Assembly (NCBI RefSeq): GCF_900156175.1
Contig: NZ_FTMV01000021.1
Span: 31,793-95,792 of the forward strand
DNA length: 64,000 bases
DNA from: Janthinobacterium sp. TND4EL3
GTDB lineage: Bacteria > Pseudomonadota > Gammaproteobacteria > Burkholderiales > Burkholderiaceae_D
Direction: 5' to 3'
In this document: in pieces, positions 56,037 to 64,000 of the stretch
Position numbering within the stretch: position 1 is the stretch's first letter
Layout of the letters: every line of letters starts with the position of its first letter
Made by a program: the position numbers and the translations under genes
Notes under the pieces: model-generated
The model's database searches: none
The model's input: only the letters and a program-made list of their open reading frames with translations
What the model was told of the DNA's origin: nothing

Positions 56037-56088
56037 CGATGGTTTTTTGCATACACTTGAGCTTCATCAGTATAAGACAGGGTATGAC

Positions 56089-57339
56089 ATGATAACAACT
56101 AAGCCGGCAACGCAGTTGCCCCCGCAGTCGCCGCCAACCTTGCGCAGCGATGCGCGCGTCATCGCCCTGGTAGGGCTGGCGCATGGCATTTCGCACTTCT
56201 ACCACCTGATCCTGGCGGCCCTGTTCGTCTGGCTGAAGCCCGCCTTCGGCCTGTCGTACGCGGAGCTGGGCTTGCTGATGACGGTGTTCTTCATCATTTC
56301 GGGCGTGGGCCAGGCGCTGGCAGGCTTTGTCGTCGACCGCTTCGGCGCGCGCGCCGTGCTGTTTGCCGGCGTGTTTCTGCTGGGCGTCTCGGCGCTGGCC
56401 CTGTCCACCGCGCACAGCTATGCGGCGCTGATGCTGGGCGCCATGCTGGCCGGCATGGGCAACAGCGTGTTCCACCCGGCCGACTACACCATCCTCAACC
56501 AGCGCGTCTCGCCGGCCCGCGTGGCCTACGGTTTTTCCGTGCATGGCATCAGCGGCAACATCGGCTGGGCCCTGTCGCCCCTGTTCATGACCTATGTCGC
56601 CACCCATTACGACTGGCGCATTGCGCTGCAGTGCGCGGCCGTGCTGCCGTTTGCCGTGCTGCTGATCCTGTTCCTGAACCGCCACGCCATCCGTCCGGAG
56701 CCTGTCAAGCAGGCGGCGCCAGGCCAGCCCGCCGGCGGCGAAGGCACGCTCGATTTCCTGCGCCTGCCGGCCGTGTGGATGTGCTTTGCCTTCTTCTTCA
56801 TCACCGCCATCGCCCTGGGCGGCATCCAGAGCTTTGCCAGCGTGGCCCTCGTCAAGCTGTACGACATGAGCCTGGCGCTGGCCACGAGCTCCTACACGGC
56901 CTATATGCTGGCTTCGGCCGTGGGCATGCTGGCCGGCGGCGTGGTGGGCGCGCGCAGCGCGCATCCTGACCGCAACGTGGCGATCGCCTTCTCCGCCGCC
57001 GCGCTGCTGGCCGTGCTGCTGGCCATGGCCGTCGTGCCGGCCTGGGGCGCCGTCGTGCTGATGGGCGCCATCGGCCTGACGTCGGGCGTGGCGGGGCCGT
57101 CGCGCGACCTGATGATACGCGCGGCGGCGCCGAAAAATGCCACCGGGCGCGTGTATGGCGTCGTGTATTCGGGCCTCGACAGCGGCCTGGCCGTGGGACC
57201 CGTGTTCTTTGGCGCGCTGATGGATGGCAACCATCCGGCCCTGTTGTTCGTGTTCATCGGCTTGTTCCAGGCGCTGGCCATCGCCACGGCCGTGGGCGTG
57301 GGCGGGAAAACGCGCGCCGCGGCGCTGCAAAAGGCATAG
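56089..57339 (+). CDS. MFS exporter of the Fsr (fosmidomycin resistance) type
   Basis: A 416-residue transporter with 12 helices. GLAHGISHFYHLILAALFVWL near 26-46 and GNSVFHPADYTILNQRV near 123 are typical of the Fsr group, DRFGARAVLF is the loop 2-3 motif, and there is no signal peptide. It is divergent from an AraC regulator and 38 bases upstream of an RraA-like gene, probably in one transcript. The substrate is not predictable. ATG 56089 starts a normal-length protein; the extension to 56014 runs into the promoter region. Confidence 0.87.
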   Translation: MITTKPATQLPPQSPPTLRSDARVIALVGLAHGISHFYHLILAALFVWLKPAFGLSYAELGLLMTVFFIISGVGQALAGFVVDRFGARAVLFAGVFLLGVSALALSTAHSYAALMLGAMLAGMGNSVFHPADYTILNQRVSPARVAYGFSVHGISGNIGWALSPLFMTYVATHYDWRIALQCAAVLPFAVLLILFLNRHAIRPEPVKQAAPGQPAGGEGTLDFLRLPAVWMCFAFFFITAIALGGIQSFASVALVKLYDMSLALATSSYTAYMLASAVGMLAGGVVGARSAHPDRNVAIAFSAAALLAVLLAMAVVPAWGAVVLMGAIGLTSGVAGPSRDLMIRAAAPKNATGRVYGVVYSGLDSGLAVGPVFFGALMDGNHPALLFVFIGLFQALAIATAVGVGGKTRAAALQKA

Positions 57340-57377
57340 AATCGTTTCCATCCGATACTATTTAACGAGGAGATAGC

Positions 57378-57872
57378 ATGACTTTTGCCACCACCGACCT
57401 GTGCGACGACTATGCGGCCATGCTCGACGACGGCACGCTGGCCGTGCTGCCGCCCGTGTACCGCGCATTTGGGCAGCGCATGCGCTTCAGCGGCCCCGCC
57501 ACCACCTTGCACGTGTTCGAGGACAATGCCCTCGTGCGCAGTACCCTGGAAACGCCGGGCCAGGGCCATGTGCTGGTGATCGACGGCGGCGGCAGCCTGC
57601 GCCGCGCACTGGTGGGCGGCCAGCTGGGTGTGCTGGCGGAAAGCAATGGCTGGGCCGGCATCGTCGTCCACGGCTGCATCCGTGACAGCGAGGAAATCAA
57701 TGTCTGCCAGATCGGCGTGCGCGCCCTGGCCACGCATCCGCGCAAGAGCAACAAGGCGGGCACGGGCCAGCGCGACGTGCGCGTGGACATCAGCGGCGTG
57801 GCCGTGCATCCGGGCGACTGGATCTATGCGGACGCGGACGGCGTGCTGGTGGCGCGCCAGGAACTCGATTGA
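57378..57872 (+). CDS. RraA-like protein (RNase E inhibitor/HMG aldolase family)
   Basis: A 164-residue protein of the RraA family. [21 protein letters not shown] (key residues GG...NGWAG) lies near 75-95, followed by CIRDSEEI. The G-x20-R-D pattern also fits 4-hydroxy-4-methyl-2-oxoglutarate aldolases, so enzyme or RNase E regulator cannot be separated by sequence. A good ribosome site (GAGGAGA) precedes the ATG, and the gene is followed by a strong terminator. It is the last gene after the exporter. Confidence 0.87.
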   Translation: MTFATTDLCDDYAAMLDDGTLAVLPPVYRAFGQRMRFSGPATTLHVFEDNALVRSTLETPGQGHVLVIDGGGSLRRALVGGQLGVLAESNGWAGIVVHGCIRDSEEINVCQIGVRALATHPRKSNKAGTGQRDVRVDISGVAVHPGDWIYADADGVLVARQELD

Positions 57873-57896
57873 GTCCTGCCTTGCGTGACCTGCCCG

Positions 57897-57921
57897 ACGC
57901 GCCGCCTGGCGCGTTTTTTTT
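57897..57921 (+). terminator. Terminator after the RraA-like gene
   Basis: A 7-bp stem, ACGCGCC with GGCGCGT, a 4-nt loop, then eight T. This is a classical Rho-independent terminator. Confidence 0.93.
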
Positions 57922-58222
57922 GTCCCGCTTGTCGCCGCGCAAGTCTCCTGGCGAAGCGGGCGCTATGCTGCTGACAGGCACCGTTTTTCATCACCGTGGA
58001 TGGCATTCCATATGGCGCAATGTCGTCGTGGGTGACGTGGCTGCGGCTGTCTCATGCAGAGAAACATCCTCCCGCATCCTGAAAAAATCTCCTTAACTGT
58101 ATGATTTAATGGGTGAAAATTTTACTTATATGTCTTATATAAGAGTGTTGCTGCTTCGCACAAACCTGCCTATGATTGGGTTAACGGATTTCACTTAACT
58201 TTGCAATGAACAGGAGAGCGCC
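57922..58222 (+). promoter_or_regulatory. Upstream region of aceA with a 12-base perfect palindrome
   Basis: About 300 bases without a convincing gene. The last 150 are AT-rich. TCTTATATAAGA at 58133-58144 is a perfect palindrome inside a longer repeat (CTTATAT ... ATATAAG, 58125-58143), a likely operator or promoter element about 80 bases before the aceA start. The ribosome site is CAGGAGA at 58210-58216. The first 80 bases, just after the terminator, show nothing. Confidence 0.5.
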
Positions 58223-59527
58223 ATGGCAACGCGTGAAGAGCAGGCAGCGGCCCTGCAGGCAGACTGGGATGGCAATCCGCGCTGGCGGGGCGTGGTGCGC
58301 AACTATACGGCGGCCGATGTCGTGCGCCTGCGCGGTTCCGTGCAGGTCGAACACACGCTGGCGCGGCGGGGCGCGGAAAAACTCTGGCATCTGCTGGGCA
58401 ATGAACCCTTTGTCAATGCGCTGGGCGCGCTGACGGGCAACCAGGCGATGCAGCAGGTGAAGGCGGGCTTGAAAGCCATTTATTTGTCTGGCTGGCAAGT
58501 CGCCGGAGACGCCAACAATGCCGGTGAAATGTATCCGGACCAGTCGCTGTACCCGGCCAATTCCGTGCCCACCGTCGTCAGGCGCATCAACAATACCTTG
58601 GCGCGGGCCGACCAGATCCAGTGGTCGGAAGGCAAGGACGACATCGATTTCTTCGCTCCCATCGTGGCCGATGCGGAGGCGGGCTTCGGCGGCGTGCTGA
58701 ACGCCTATGAACTGATGAAGGCCATGATAGACGCGGGCGCTGCCGGCGTACACTTCGAAGACCAGCTGGCGTCCGTCAAGAAGTGCGGCCACATGGGCGG
58801 CAAGGTGCTGGTGCCCACGCGCGAGGCGGTGGAAAAGCTCACGGCGGCGCGCCTGGCGGCCGATGTCATGGGCACCTCAACCCTCGTGATCGCCCGCACG
58901 GATGCGGAAGCGGCCGACCTGCTGACGTCCGACGCGGACGCCGGCGACCGGCCCTTCTGCACGGGCGAGCGCACGGTGGAAGGCTACTACAAGACCCGTC
59001 CCGGCCTGGACCAGGCTGTCGCGCGCGCGCTGGCCTATGCGCCGTACGCCGACCTCGTCTGGTGTGAAACGGGCAAGCCGGACCTGCTGTTTGCGAAAAA
59101 ATTCGCCGACGCCGTGCACGCCGAGTTCCCCGGCAAGATGCTCGCGTACAACTGCTCGCCCTCGTTCAACTGGAAGAAAAACCTCGACGACGCCACCATC
59201 GCCAAGTTCCAGAAAGAACTGGGCGCCATGGGCTACAAGTTCCAGTTCATTACCCTGGCCGGCTTCCATGCCTTGAACTACGGCATGTTCAACCTGGCGT
59301 ACGGCTATGCCCGCAAGCAGATGTCGGCCTTCGTGGAGTTGCAGGAAGCGGAATTTGCGGCGGCGGGAAAAGGTTTTACGGCCGTCAAGCACCAGCGCGA
59401 AGTGGGCACCGGCTACTTCGATGCCGTGACGCAAGCCATCCAGCAGGGGCGAAGCTCGACCACGGCACTGCACGGCTCGACGGAAGATGAACAATTCTTC
59501 GAGGCCAGGCAGCTTGCCCAGATTTAA
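58223..59527 (+). CDS. aceA: Isocitrate lyase
   Basis: A 434-residue enzyme of the short bacterial type. The catalytic KKCGH has Cys188, with [11 protein letters not shown] after it, and NCSPSFNW and the Mg-binding Asp region (DADAGF-like ADAEAGFGG near 155) are present. It splits isocitrate into glyoxylate and succinate, the first step of the glyoxylate shunt for growth on acetate or fatty acids. Malate synthase is not in the window. It is monocistronic with its own terminator. Confidence 0.96.
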   Translation: MATREEQAAALQADWDGNPRWRGVVRNYTAADVVRLRGSVQVEHTLARRGAEKLWHLLGNEPFVNALGALTGNQAMQQVKAGLKAIYLSGWQVAGDANNAGEMYPDQSLYPANSVPTVVRRINNTLARADQIQWSEGKDDIDFFAPIVADAEAGFGGVLNAYELMKAMIDAGAAGVHFEDQLASVKKCGHMGGKVLVPTREAVEKLTAARLAADVMGTSTLVIARTDAEAADLLTSDADAGDRPFCTGERTVEGYYKTRPGLDQAVARALAYAPYADLVWCETGKPDLLFAKKFADAVHAEFPGKMLAYNCSPSFNWKKNLDDATIAKFQKELGAMGYKFQFITLAGFHALNYGMFNLAYGYARKQMSAFVELQEAEFAAAGKGFTAVKHQREVGTGYFDAVTQAIQQGRSSTTALHGSTEDEQFFEARQLAQI

Positions 59528-59572
59528 GGACGCGAGGGGAGACGTGCAGGGGAGGCACATCCCCGTCCAAGG

Positions 59573-59610
59573 AAAAGCCACGGCGCGCCCTGGCCGCTGT
59601 GGCTTTTTTG
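59573..59610 (+). terminator. Terminator after aceA
   Basis: A stem made of AGCCAC (59576-59581) with GTGGCT (59599-59604), extended by a GGC/GCC pair, ends in TTTTTT. Confidence 0.85.
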
Positions 59611-59755
59611 TCTGGCGCCAGCCATCGCGCGAGCACCATTCGTTACAATATATCCACATTCAATATTTTTTTGGAAAGTTCTTTGTGTTTTTCCCCGCGC
59701 TCCTATATGATTTCATTAAGGTAAGTTAAATATCATTAAAGCAAGGAAAAACGCC

Positions 59756-60400
59756 ATGAAAATCGCCTCCATCGCCGCAGTTGTAGTTGCCCTGTTCGCT
59801 GCCGGCAGCGCCAGCGCCAGCCCCGTCAACCTGATCACGAATGGCGATTTTGAGTCGGTCGCGCCCGGCTACACGTTTTCCAGCGGCTTTCATGTCGTCA
59901 ATAGCGGTTCCTCGGCCATCGGCGGCTGGACGGTGGGCGCTTCCTCGGTCGACCTGATCCGCAATGCCTACAACGCCATCAACGGCTACAGCATCGACAT
60001 GCTGGGCACGCCTGGCCCTGGTTTCCTGTCGCAAAGTTTCAATGTCGTGGCCGGCCAGACCTACAACCTGGCCTTTGACATGGCGCGCAATCCGGGCGGC
60101 CCTGCCGGCCAGGGCGTGGCCGTCAATTTCGGTGGCGTGACGCAGAACTTCTATTCGACGGCCGCCGCCTCGAACACCTTGTACAGCAATACCCTGAGCT
60201 TTACGGCCGCCTCCACGGGCCTGGCGACCCTGTCGTTTGCCAGCGCCGCCAAGGCCGGCACGCCGTTCGACAATTACTCGGGCGCCGTCATCGACAACGT
60301 TTCCGTGATGGCCGCCGTGCCGGAACCGGAAACCTACGCTATGCTGCTGGCCGGCCTGGGTCTGATGGGCTTCCTGCGCCGCCGCAAGGCCGCCAGATAA
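59756..60400 (+). CDS. PEP-CTERM sorting domain protein
   Basis: A 214-residue secreted protein. The signal peptide ends ASAS, a carbohydrate-binding-like beta-sandwich (LITNGDFESV near the start, VIDNVSV near the end, like DUF642 domains) follows, and the C-terminus is VPEPETYAMLLAGLG with a hydrophobic helix and RRRK, the exosortase recognition signal. Such proteins are anchored or released by exosortase with surface polysaccharide; no exosortase gene is in this window. It is preceded by an AT-rich promoter region of about 150 bases and a ribosome site AAGGAA. Confidence 0.9.
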   Translation: MKIASIAAVVVALFAAGSASASPVNLITNGDFESVAPGYTFSSGFHVVNSGSSAIGGWTVGASSVDLIRNAYNAINGYSIDMLGTPGPGFLSQSFNVVAGQTYNLAFDMARNPGGPAGQGVAVNFGGVTQNFYSTAAASNTLYSNTLSFTAASTGLATLSFASAAKAGTPFDNYSGAVIDNVSVMAAVPEPETYAMLLAGLGLMGFLRRRKAAR

Positions 60401-60445
60401 GAGCCTATCCCCGCAGGGGATGTAGGCATCTACCGGGACAGGCTC
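60401..60445. repeat. Hairpin element after the PEP-CTERM gene
   Basis: Outer arms GAGCCTATCCC and GGGACAGGCTC pair with one mismatch around an inner hairpin (CCCC/GGGG). It is not a normal terminator, and the design suggests a mobile or dispersed repeat. Confidence 0.55.
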
Positions 60446-60468
60446 GAAGTCCGGCCTTGTTCCAACTC

Positions 60469-60500
60469 AAAACCGCCTGCTGCGTCGCACAGGCGGTTTT
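60469..60500. terminator. Bidirectional terminator between convergent genes
   Basis: An 11-bp perfect stem, AAAACCGCCTG with CAGGCGGTTTT, has a 10-nt loop. It serves the PEP-CTERM gene and, in the other direction, the DUF4952-like gene. Confidence 0.88.
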
Positions 60501-60506
60501 TGCTTT

Positions 60507-60926
60507 TCAGGGGTCTTGCGCGTAGCCGTCGACCTGCACGACAAAGCGCCCGATCCGCGGCCAGGCCTTGCGCGTCCTGACCGGCGTTTCGCCCGTGGCC
60601 ATGCCTAATATATAGCCGTAGCCCGTGCGGCGATCGCGCCAGGAGTGGGGCGTGCTGTCCCACACGCAGCAATAGCGCTGGAGCCTGGGCAAGCCATACG
60701 TACGCCGCAGATAGGCTTCCGCCTGCCGCGCATGCTTGCCATCGACCTCGTAGCGGGCCTCGAAGGGCTGGTCCTGGCGCTCCCTGTTTTGCTGGCAACC
60801 CTGGTAGACGATGTAGGCGGGTTTTTGCCCCAGCCGGGACAGGAAGTCGCCGCAGGCAAGGGGGGCGCCCTGCGCGCCGCCGGCGCCCAGCAACAGCAGC
60901 CACGGCAGTAATTTAGCGGTTTTCAT
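60507..60926 (-). CDS. Exported DUF4952-like protein
   Basis: A 139-residue protein with a signal peptide (cleavage near GGAQG-AP). The mature part begins ACGDFLSRLGQKPAYIVYQGC, with more Cys (QRYCCVWD) near the middle. This fits what I remember of DUF4952, a small periplasmic family of unknown function. The start lies inside the merR gene end (overlap of 14 bases), so it is coupled to merR. Confidence 0.65.
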   Translation of the reverse strand: MKTAKLLPWLLLLGAGGAQGAPLACGDFLSRLGQKPAYIVYQGCQQNRERQDQPFEARYEVDGKHARQAEAYLRRTYGLPRLQRYCCVWDSTPHSWRDRRTGYGYILGMATGETPVRTRKAWPRIGRFVVQVDGYAQDP

Positions 60927-61296
60927 TGGCGCCTCCCTGCAGCGGGCACGCGGCCGTTGCCGCCCCCATACGCCGCACCAGTTCGCCGCGCAGCTGCGTC
61001 AAGCCATCGATGCGCGCGTCGATTTCGCCCAGCTTGCGCGCCAGCGCCGCGCGCAGCGGTTCCGCCGTGGCCGGGTCGCCGGCGGCCGCCAGCAGCGGCA
61101 TGTCGGCCTCGATTTCGGCCAGGGTAAAGCCCAGCTGCTGCGCCGTGCGCAGGTAGCGCAGCCAGTCTGCCGCCTCGGGCGGGTAGTCGCGGTAGCCATT
61201 CGCGCCGCGCCGCGCGCGCAGCAAGCCCCGTTTTTCATAGAAGCGCAGGGTATCGCGGCTCAAGCCCGTCGCCTGCGCCATCTCGCCGATCTGCAT
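60913..61296 (-). CDS. MerR family transcriptional regulator
   Basis: A 127-residue regulator: helix-turn-helix MQIGEMAQATGLSRDTLRFYE (split at residues 1-21), wing RRGANGYRDY, and a dimerisation coiled coil, with an HTH-to-effector layout like NolA/YyaN types. Only one Cys near the end (ACPLQ) and no metal-binding loop, so a metal ligand is unlikely. It is divergent from a small membrane protein gene whose promoter has the typical MerR operator. The DUF4952-like gene follows with overlap. Confidence 0.9.
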   Translation of the reverse strand: MQIGEMAQATGLSRDTLRFYEKRGLLRARRGANGYRDYPPEAADWLRYLRTAQQLGFTLAEIEADMPLLAAAGDPATAEPLRAALARKLGEIDARIDGLTQLRGELVRRMGAATAACPLQGGANENR

Positions 61297-61319
61297 GGTT
61301 CTTTTCTTTCATAAAATGC

Positions 61320-61351
61320 TTGACCATGGAGTGTACTCCAGGCTTGATCAT
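61320..61351 (+). promoter_or_regulatory. MerR-type operator/promoter
   Basis: TTGACC (61320-61325) and GATCAT (61346-61351) are separated by 20 bases, too long for a normal promoter. The perfect palindrome TGGAGTGTACTCCA (61327-61340) sits between them. MerR activators twist such promoters into shape. The target is the membrane protein at 61379. Confidence 0.72.
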
Positions 61352-61378
61352 GGGCGCTTTCCAACGACAGGAGTTGCC

Positions 61379-61816
61379 ATGTTGTCCGTTTCCGCCTTCC
61401 GCCGCGTAGTGCGCGCCAGCGCCATCTATGATGTGCTCATGACGGCCCCGTTTGCCACGCCATGGACGTTTTTGCTGCTGCGCGAGCACTTGAACGCCCT
61501 CAACGTGAGCCTGGGCGGCGCGCCGCTGCCTCTCTTCGGACCCTTGCATCTGCTGATCAGCAGCTTGTTCGGCAGCGTGGTGCTGGTCTGGTCGGTGCTG
61601 CGCATGCTCGATCCGCAGCCACGCTTCGGCCGCTATGACGCGGCGGCCCGCTACCTGTTTTCCACCTGGATGGCGTGGGCGCTGCTGGAGACGGGCCAGC
61701 CCCTGCTGTGGCTGTTCCTCGTGCCGGAACTGGCCTGGGGCCTGGCGCAAAGCCTGCCATTGCAGCGCGCCGGAGTCGGGCGGGAAGGGCGCGCACACGA
61801 ATCGCTGTTGAGATGA
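61379..61816 (+). CDS. Small membrane protein under MerR control, unknown function
   Basis: A 145-residue protein with four hydrophobic segments (about 13-33, 50-70, 90-108 and 110-124) and a short cytoplasmic tail. CAGGAG six bases before ATG 61379 is a good ribosome site. No known family could be named. It is the only clear target of the divergent MerR regulator, so it probably answers a small-molecule or redox signal. Confidence 0.72.
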   Translation: MLSVSAFRRVVRASAIYDVLMTAPFATPWTFLLLREHLNALNVSLGGAPLPLFGPLHLLISSLFGSVVLVWSVLRMLDPQPRFGRYDAAARYLFSTWMAWALLETGQPLLWLFLVPELAWGLAQSLPLQRAGVGREGRAHESLLR

Positions 61817-61890
61817 CGATAACGAAATGCAATAATGGCCGTGCTCGCAGTGCAACAATGACTGCAATGAACGACTCTAAGGGAATGATT

Positions 61891-63735
61891 ATGCAGCAGG
61901 ATGCCGCAGGAAAAAACATGGCGTTGCTCGATCCGGTGGTGGCGCCGCGCATCGCGGTAACGCGCCTGGTGACGGGCCTGCTGCAAGGCTTGCTGCTGTA
62001 CTGGCTGTACAGCACGGCACAAGACAAGGTGTGGCCCGCCACGGAAGCGTACCTGCTGGGTCCGCTGATGCTGGTCAGCCTGCTGCTGCCCATCTTGCTG
62101 GTGTCCAGCCTGGGCCACATGTCGGGGAAGCGCATCGGCCTGTGGATGGCGGGCGCGGCCGCCGTGCTGGCCGTGCTGGCTTGGCACGACGTGGCGCGCG
62201 GCGCCGAACACGTGATTTGGGGCAACTACAAGCCGGGCGCGCCCCTGCGCGTCATTTCCGCCCAGTTGTTCGGTTTTTGCGTGGTGGGATTCTATATTGC
62301 CCACGCGCTGGTGCTGGCCAGCGCCCAGGATGGCCGGCGCATCGCCCGCTATCCGACGTATTTTGAAATCGCCTGGAAGCTGGGCATCCAGCTGCTGTTC
62401 TCCCTGCTGTTCGTGCTGGGCCTGTGGCTGGTGCTGTGGCTGGGCGGGCAGCTGTTCCTGCTGATCAAGCTCAGTTTCCTGAAAAAACTGCTGGGCCAGG
62501 CCTGGTTCGTGATTCCCGTCATCTGTTTCGCGTTTTCCTTCGCCATCCACATCACGGACGTGCGCCCGTCCATCGTGCGCGGCATCCGCACCCTGCTGCT
62601 GGTGCTGCTGTCGTGGCTGATGCCTATCGCCGCCGTGCTGGTCTCCGGTTTCCTGCTGACCTTGCCCTTCATCGGCTTCGAGCGCCTGTGGGCCACGCGC
62701 CATGCGGCGTCCGTGCTGCTGGGCATGGCTGGCGTGCTGGTGGTGCTGATCAATGCCGCCTTCCAGAATGGCGAAGTGGGCCATGGCGTGGCGCGCGGCA
62801 TCCGCCTGGGCACGCGCCTGGCCTGCCTGCTGCTGCCGTGGGTGGTGGGCATTGCCATCTATGCGCTGACCCTGCGCGTGATGTCGCATGGCTGGACCTC
62901 CGACCGCCTGATCGCGGCCGCCTGCCTCCTGATCGCCACCTGCTACGCCGTCGGCTACGCCTGGGCGGCCAGCAAGTACGGCGACTGGCTGCACCTGATC
63001 GCCAACGTCAACGTGGCCACCGCCTTCGTCACCCTGCTGGTGCTGTTCGCCCTGTTCTCGCCGCTGGCCGACCCGGCGCGCATTTCCGTGGCCAGCCAGA
63101 TGGCACGGCTGGACAGCGGCAAGGTGGGCGTGGACAAGTTCGATTTCGAATACCTGCGCTTCGAGGGTGCCCGCTATGGCCAGGCGGCCCTGCAGGAATT
63201 GACGAAACGCACGACGGGAGCGGACGCGGCCATCGTGCGGTCCCGCGCCGAGGCCATGCTCAAGCGCCAGAACCGCCTCGACGAGACGGGCGCACTGAGC
63301 GACGTGTCGATCAACCTGACCCTGCGCCCGGCCACGGCGAAGCTGCCGGACAGCTTCCTGCGCCAGGACTGGACGCAAGTGGGCCCGGCCTGGCGCCTGC
63401 CCGCCTGCCTGAAGCGGGCAGGCCAGCAGTGCGACGCCTACCTGCTCGATTTCGATGGCGACGGCAAGCAGGAAGTATTGCTGATTAGTAACGACCCGCG
63501 TGCCTCTTCTGTCTTGCTGGCGGAAAAGGACGACGGCAGCTGGACCGCGCGCGGGCAAATCCCCACGGACGCCCTGCGCTGCAAGCCCCTGCGCGAAAAA
63601 CTGCAGGCGGGCGAGTTCCAGCTGGTGCCGCCGAAAGTGCGCGAGCTGGAAGTCGACGGCCAGCGCGTGCCGATGACCTTGTATACGCAGGAGGACGAGG
63701 TGAGCTGCCCGGAGGAGACGGCGGCGACGCCGTAA
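61891..63735 (+). CDS. DUF4153-like multi-helix membrane protein
   Basis: A 614-residue protein. The first 390 residues contain about ten to twelve hydrophobic helices, followed by a soluble C-terminal part of about 200 residues with VDKFDFEYLRFEGARYG and DFDGDGKQEVLLI, the latter resembling an EF-hand-like or FG-GAP calcium loop. The helical part resembles DUF4153. ATG 61891 is supported by AAGGGA 6 bases upstream, and earlier in-frame Met codons are not. It is separated from the previous gene by 74 bases. The role is unknown. Confidence 0.75.
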   Translation: MQQDAAGKNMALLDPVVAPRIAVTRLVTGLLQGLLLYWLYSTAQDKVWPATEAYLLGPLMLVSLLLPILLVSSLGHMSGKRIGLWMAGAAAVLAVLAWHDVARGAEHVIWGNYKPGAPLRVISAQLFGFCVVGFYIAHALVLASAQDGRRIARYPTYFEIAWKLGIQLLFSLLFVLGLWLVLWLGGQLFLLIKLSFLKKLLGQAWFVIPVICFAFSFAIHITDVRPSIVRGIRTLLLVLLSWLMPIAAVLVSGFLLTLPFIGFERLWATRHAASVLLGMAGVLVVLINAAFQNGEVGHGVARGIRLGTRLACLLLPWVVGIAIYALTLRVMSHGWTSDRLIAAACLLIATCYAVGYAWAASKYGDWLHLIANVNVATAFVTLLVLFALFSPLADPARISVASQMARLDSGKVGVDKFDFEYLRFEGARYGQAALQELTKRTTGADAAIVRSRAEAMLKRQNRLDETGALSDVSINLTLRPATAKLPDSFLRQDWTQVGPAWRLPACLKRAGQQCDAYLLDFDGDGKQEVLLISNDPRASSVLLAEKDDGSWTARGQIPTDALRCKPLREKLQAGEFQLVPPKVRELEVDGQRVPMTLYTQEDEVSCPEETAATP

Positions 63736-64000
63736 TTGGCAGTGAGAGGATGTGGTGCACCGGACCAATCCTCTTGCTAGTTTCGAAGGCAGCAACTTCG
63801 TGCACTGGATCATTCAGACCGTCCGGTATCTGGCGGAACCTGCCAATGACGGCAACCGGCCAGAAGCGGCCATAAAGTGCTTGGCCGACCAAGACATCCT
63901 GTCCGACTCCGGCCGTGGGAGCCGGTCACATCAGCCCAATTTATGACAATCAAGATTAGACCCAATGCACCTGCTGAGGTACCAGGTACCGAGGGATATG
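63736..64000. other. Right-edge region with no supported gene
   Basis: 265 bases after the DUF4153-like gene. A 64-codon frame (63752-63946) has no ribosome site or recognisable protein features. Nothing else, such as a tRNA or terminator, is evident. A gene may begin beyond the window. Confidence 0.5.

Noticed and set aside
57869..58096. Possible small gene between the RraA-like gene and aceA
   Set aside because: It runs straight through the strong terminator at 57897-57921 and shows no ribosome site or protein-like composition.
63752..63946. 64-codon frame at the right edge
   Set aside because: No ribosome site, no recognisable features and short length; chance is sufficient.

Overview
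The window is high-GC, densely coded, and reads as one contiguous chromosomal segment of a betaproteobacterium. The most likely home is the Oxalobacteraceae (Janthinobacterium/Massilia/Duganella type). This rests on the gene mix (OmpR/EnvZ pair, succinylase-type dap genes next to prmB, a PEP-CTERM protein, CheB-CheR fusions, T6SS cargo) and on protein style. No 16S gene is present to confirm it. I saw no tRNA, rRNA, CRISPR array, transposase or integrase.

Layout. 0-5.1 kb: 3' part of an MdtABC-type RND efflux operon with its outer-membrane lipoprotein. 5.2-12.8 kb: a PH-like membrane protein, a CheB-CheR-PAS fusion translationally coupled to a PAS histidine kinase, and a secreted S46 peptidase. 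12.9-22.8 kb: an accessory type VI secretion island, consisting of VgrG, a phospholipase D effector (Tle5 class), three tandem Sel1-repeat lipoproteins that look like its immunity proteins (the third cut short), and an unknown small gene. 22.8-24.1 kb: TetR regulator and DUF2867 gene. 24.1-27.7 kb: PnuC-family transporter plus NadR-like kinase, convergent with a TonB-dependent receptor whose leader carries a TPP riboswitch; together they suggest thiamine salvage. 27.7-29.9 kb: YqhD-type alcohol dehydrogenase, a small encapsulated-ferritin-like protein that has lost the usual iron ligands, and an orphan Imm26-like gene. 30-37.8 kb: EnvZ/OmpR, a small secreted protein, a FapA/DUF342 protein, ArfB, CheW and the ABC-F protein YheS.

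37.9-45.7 kb is the lysine/diaminopimelate block on the minus strand (dapC, dapD, an ArsC-like gene, dapE, prmB). A RES-type toxin-antitoxin pair and an FAD monooxygenase sit between dapD and the ArsC-like gene. 45.9-49.0 kb: tsaB-rimI-family 4 uracil-DNA glycosylase-DUF1853, all with overlapping ends. 49.0-53.6 kb: lplT, alr, radA and a PilZ protein. 53.8-59.5 kb: an isolated FliD-like protein, AraC regulator with divergent MFS exporter and RraA-like gene, and isocitrate lyase. 59.7-64 kb: PEP-CTERM protein, DUF4952-like protein, MerR regulator with a clear MerR-type operator facing a small membrane protein, and a DUF4153-like membrane protein.

The regions that most repay study are the effector/immunity island, whose immunity copies are mosaics of near-identical and divergent blocks, the riboswitch-linked vitamin uptake locus, and the ligand-poor ferritin-like protein. 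All family assignments were made by reading the sequence and comparing with remembered families; no database search was run.
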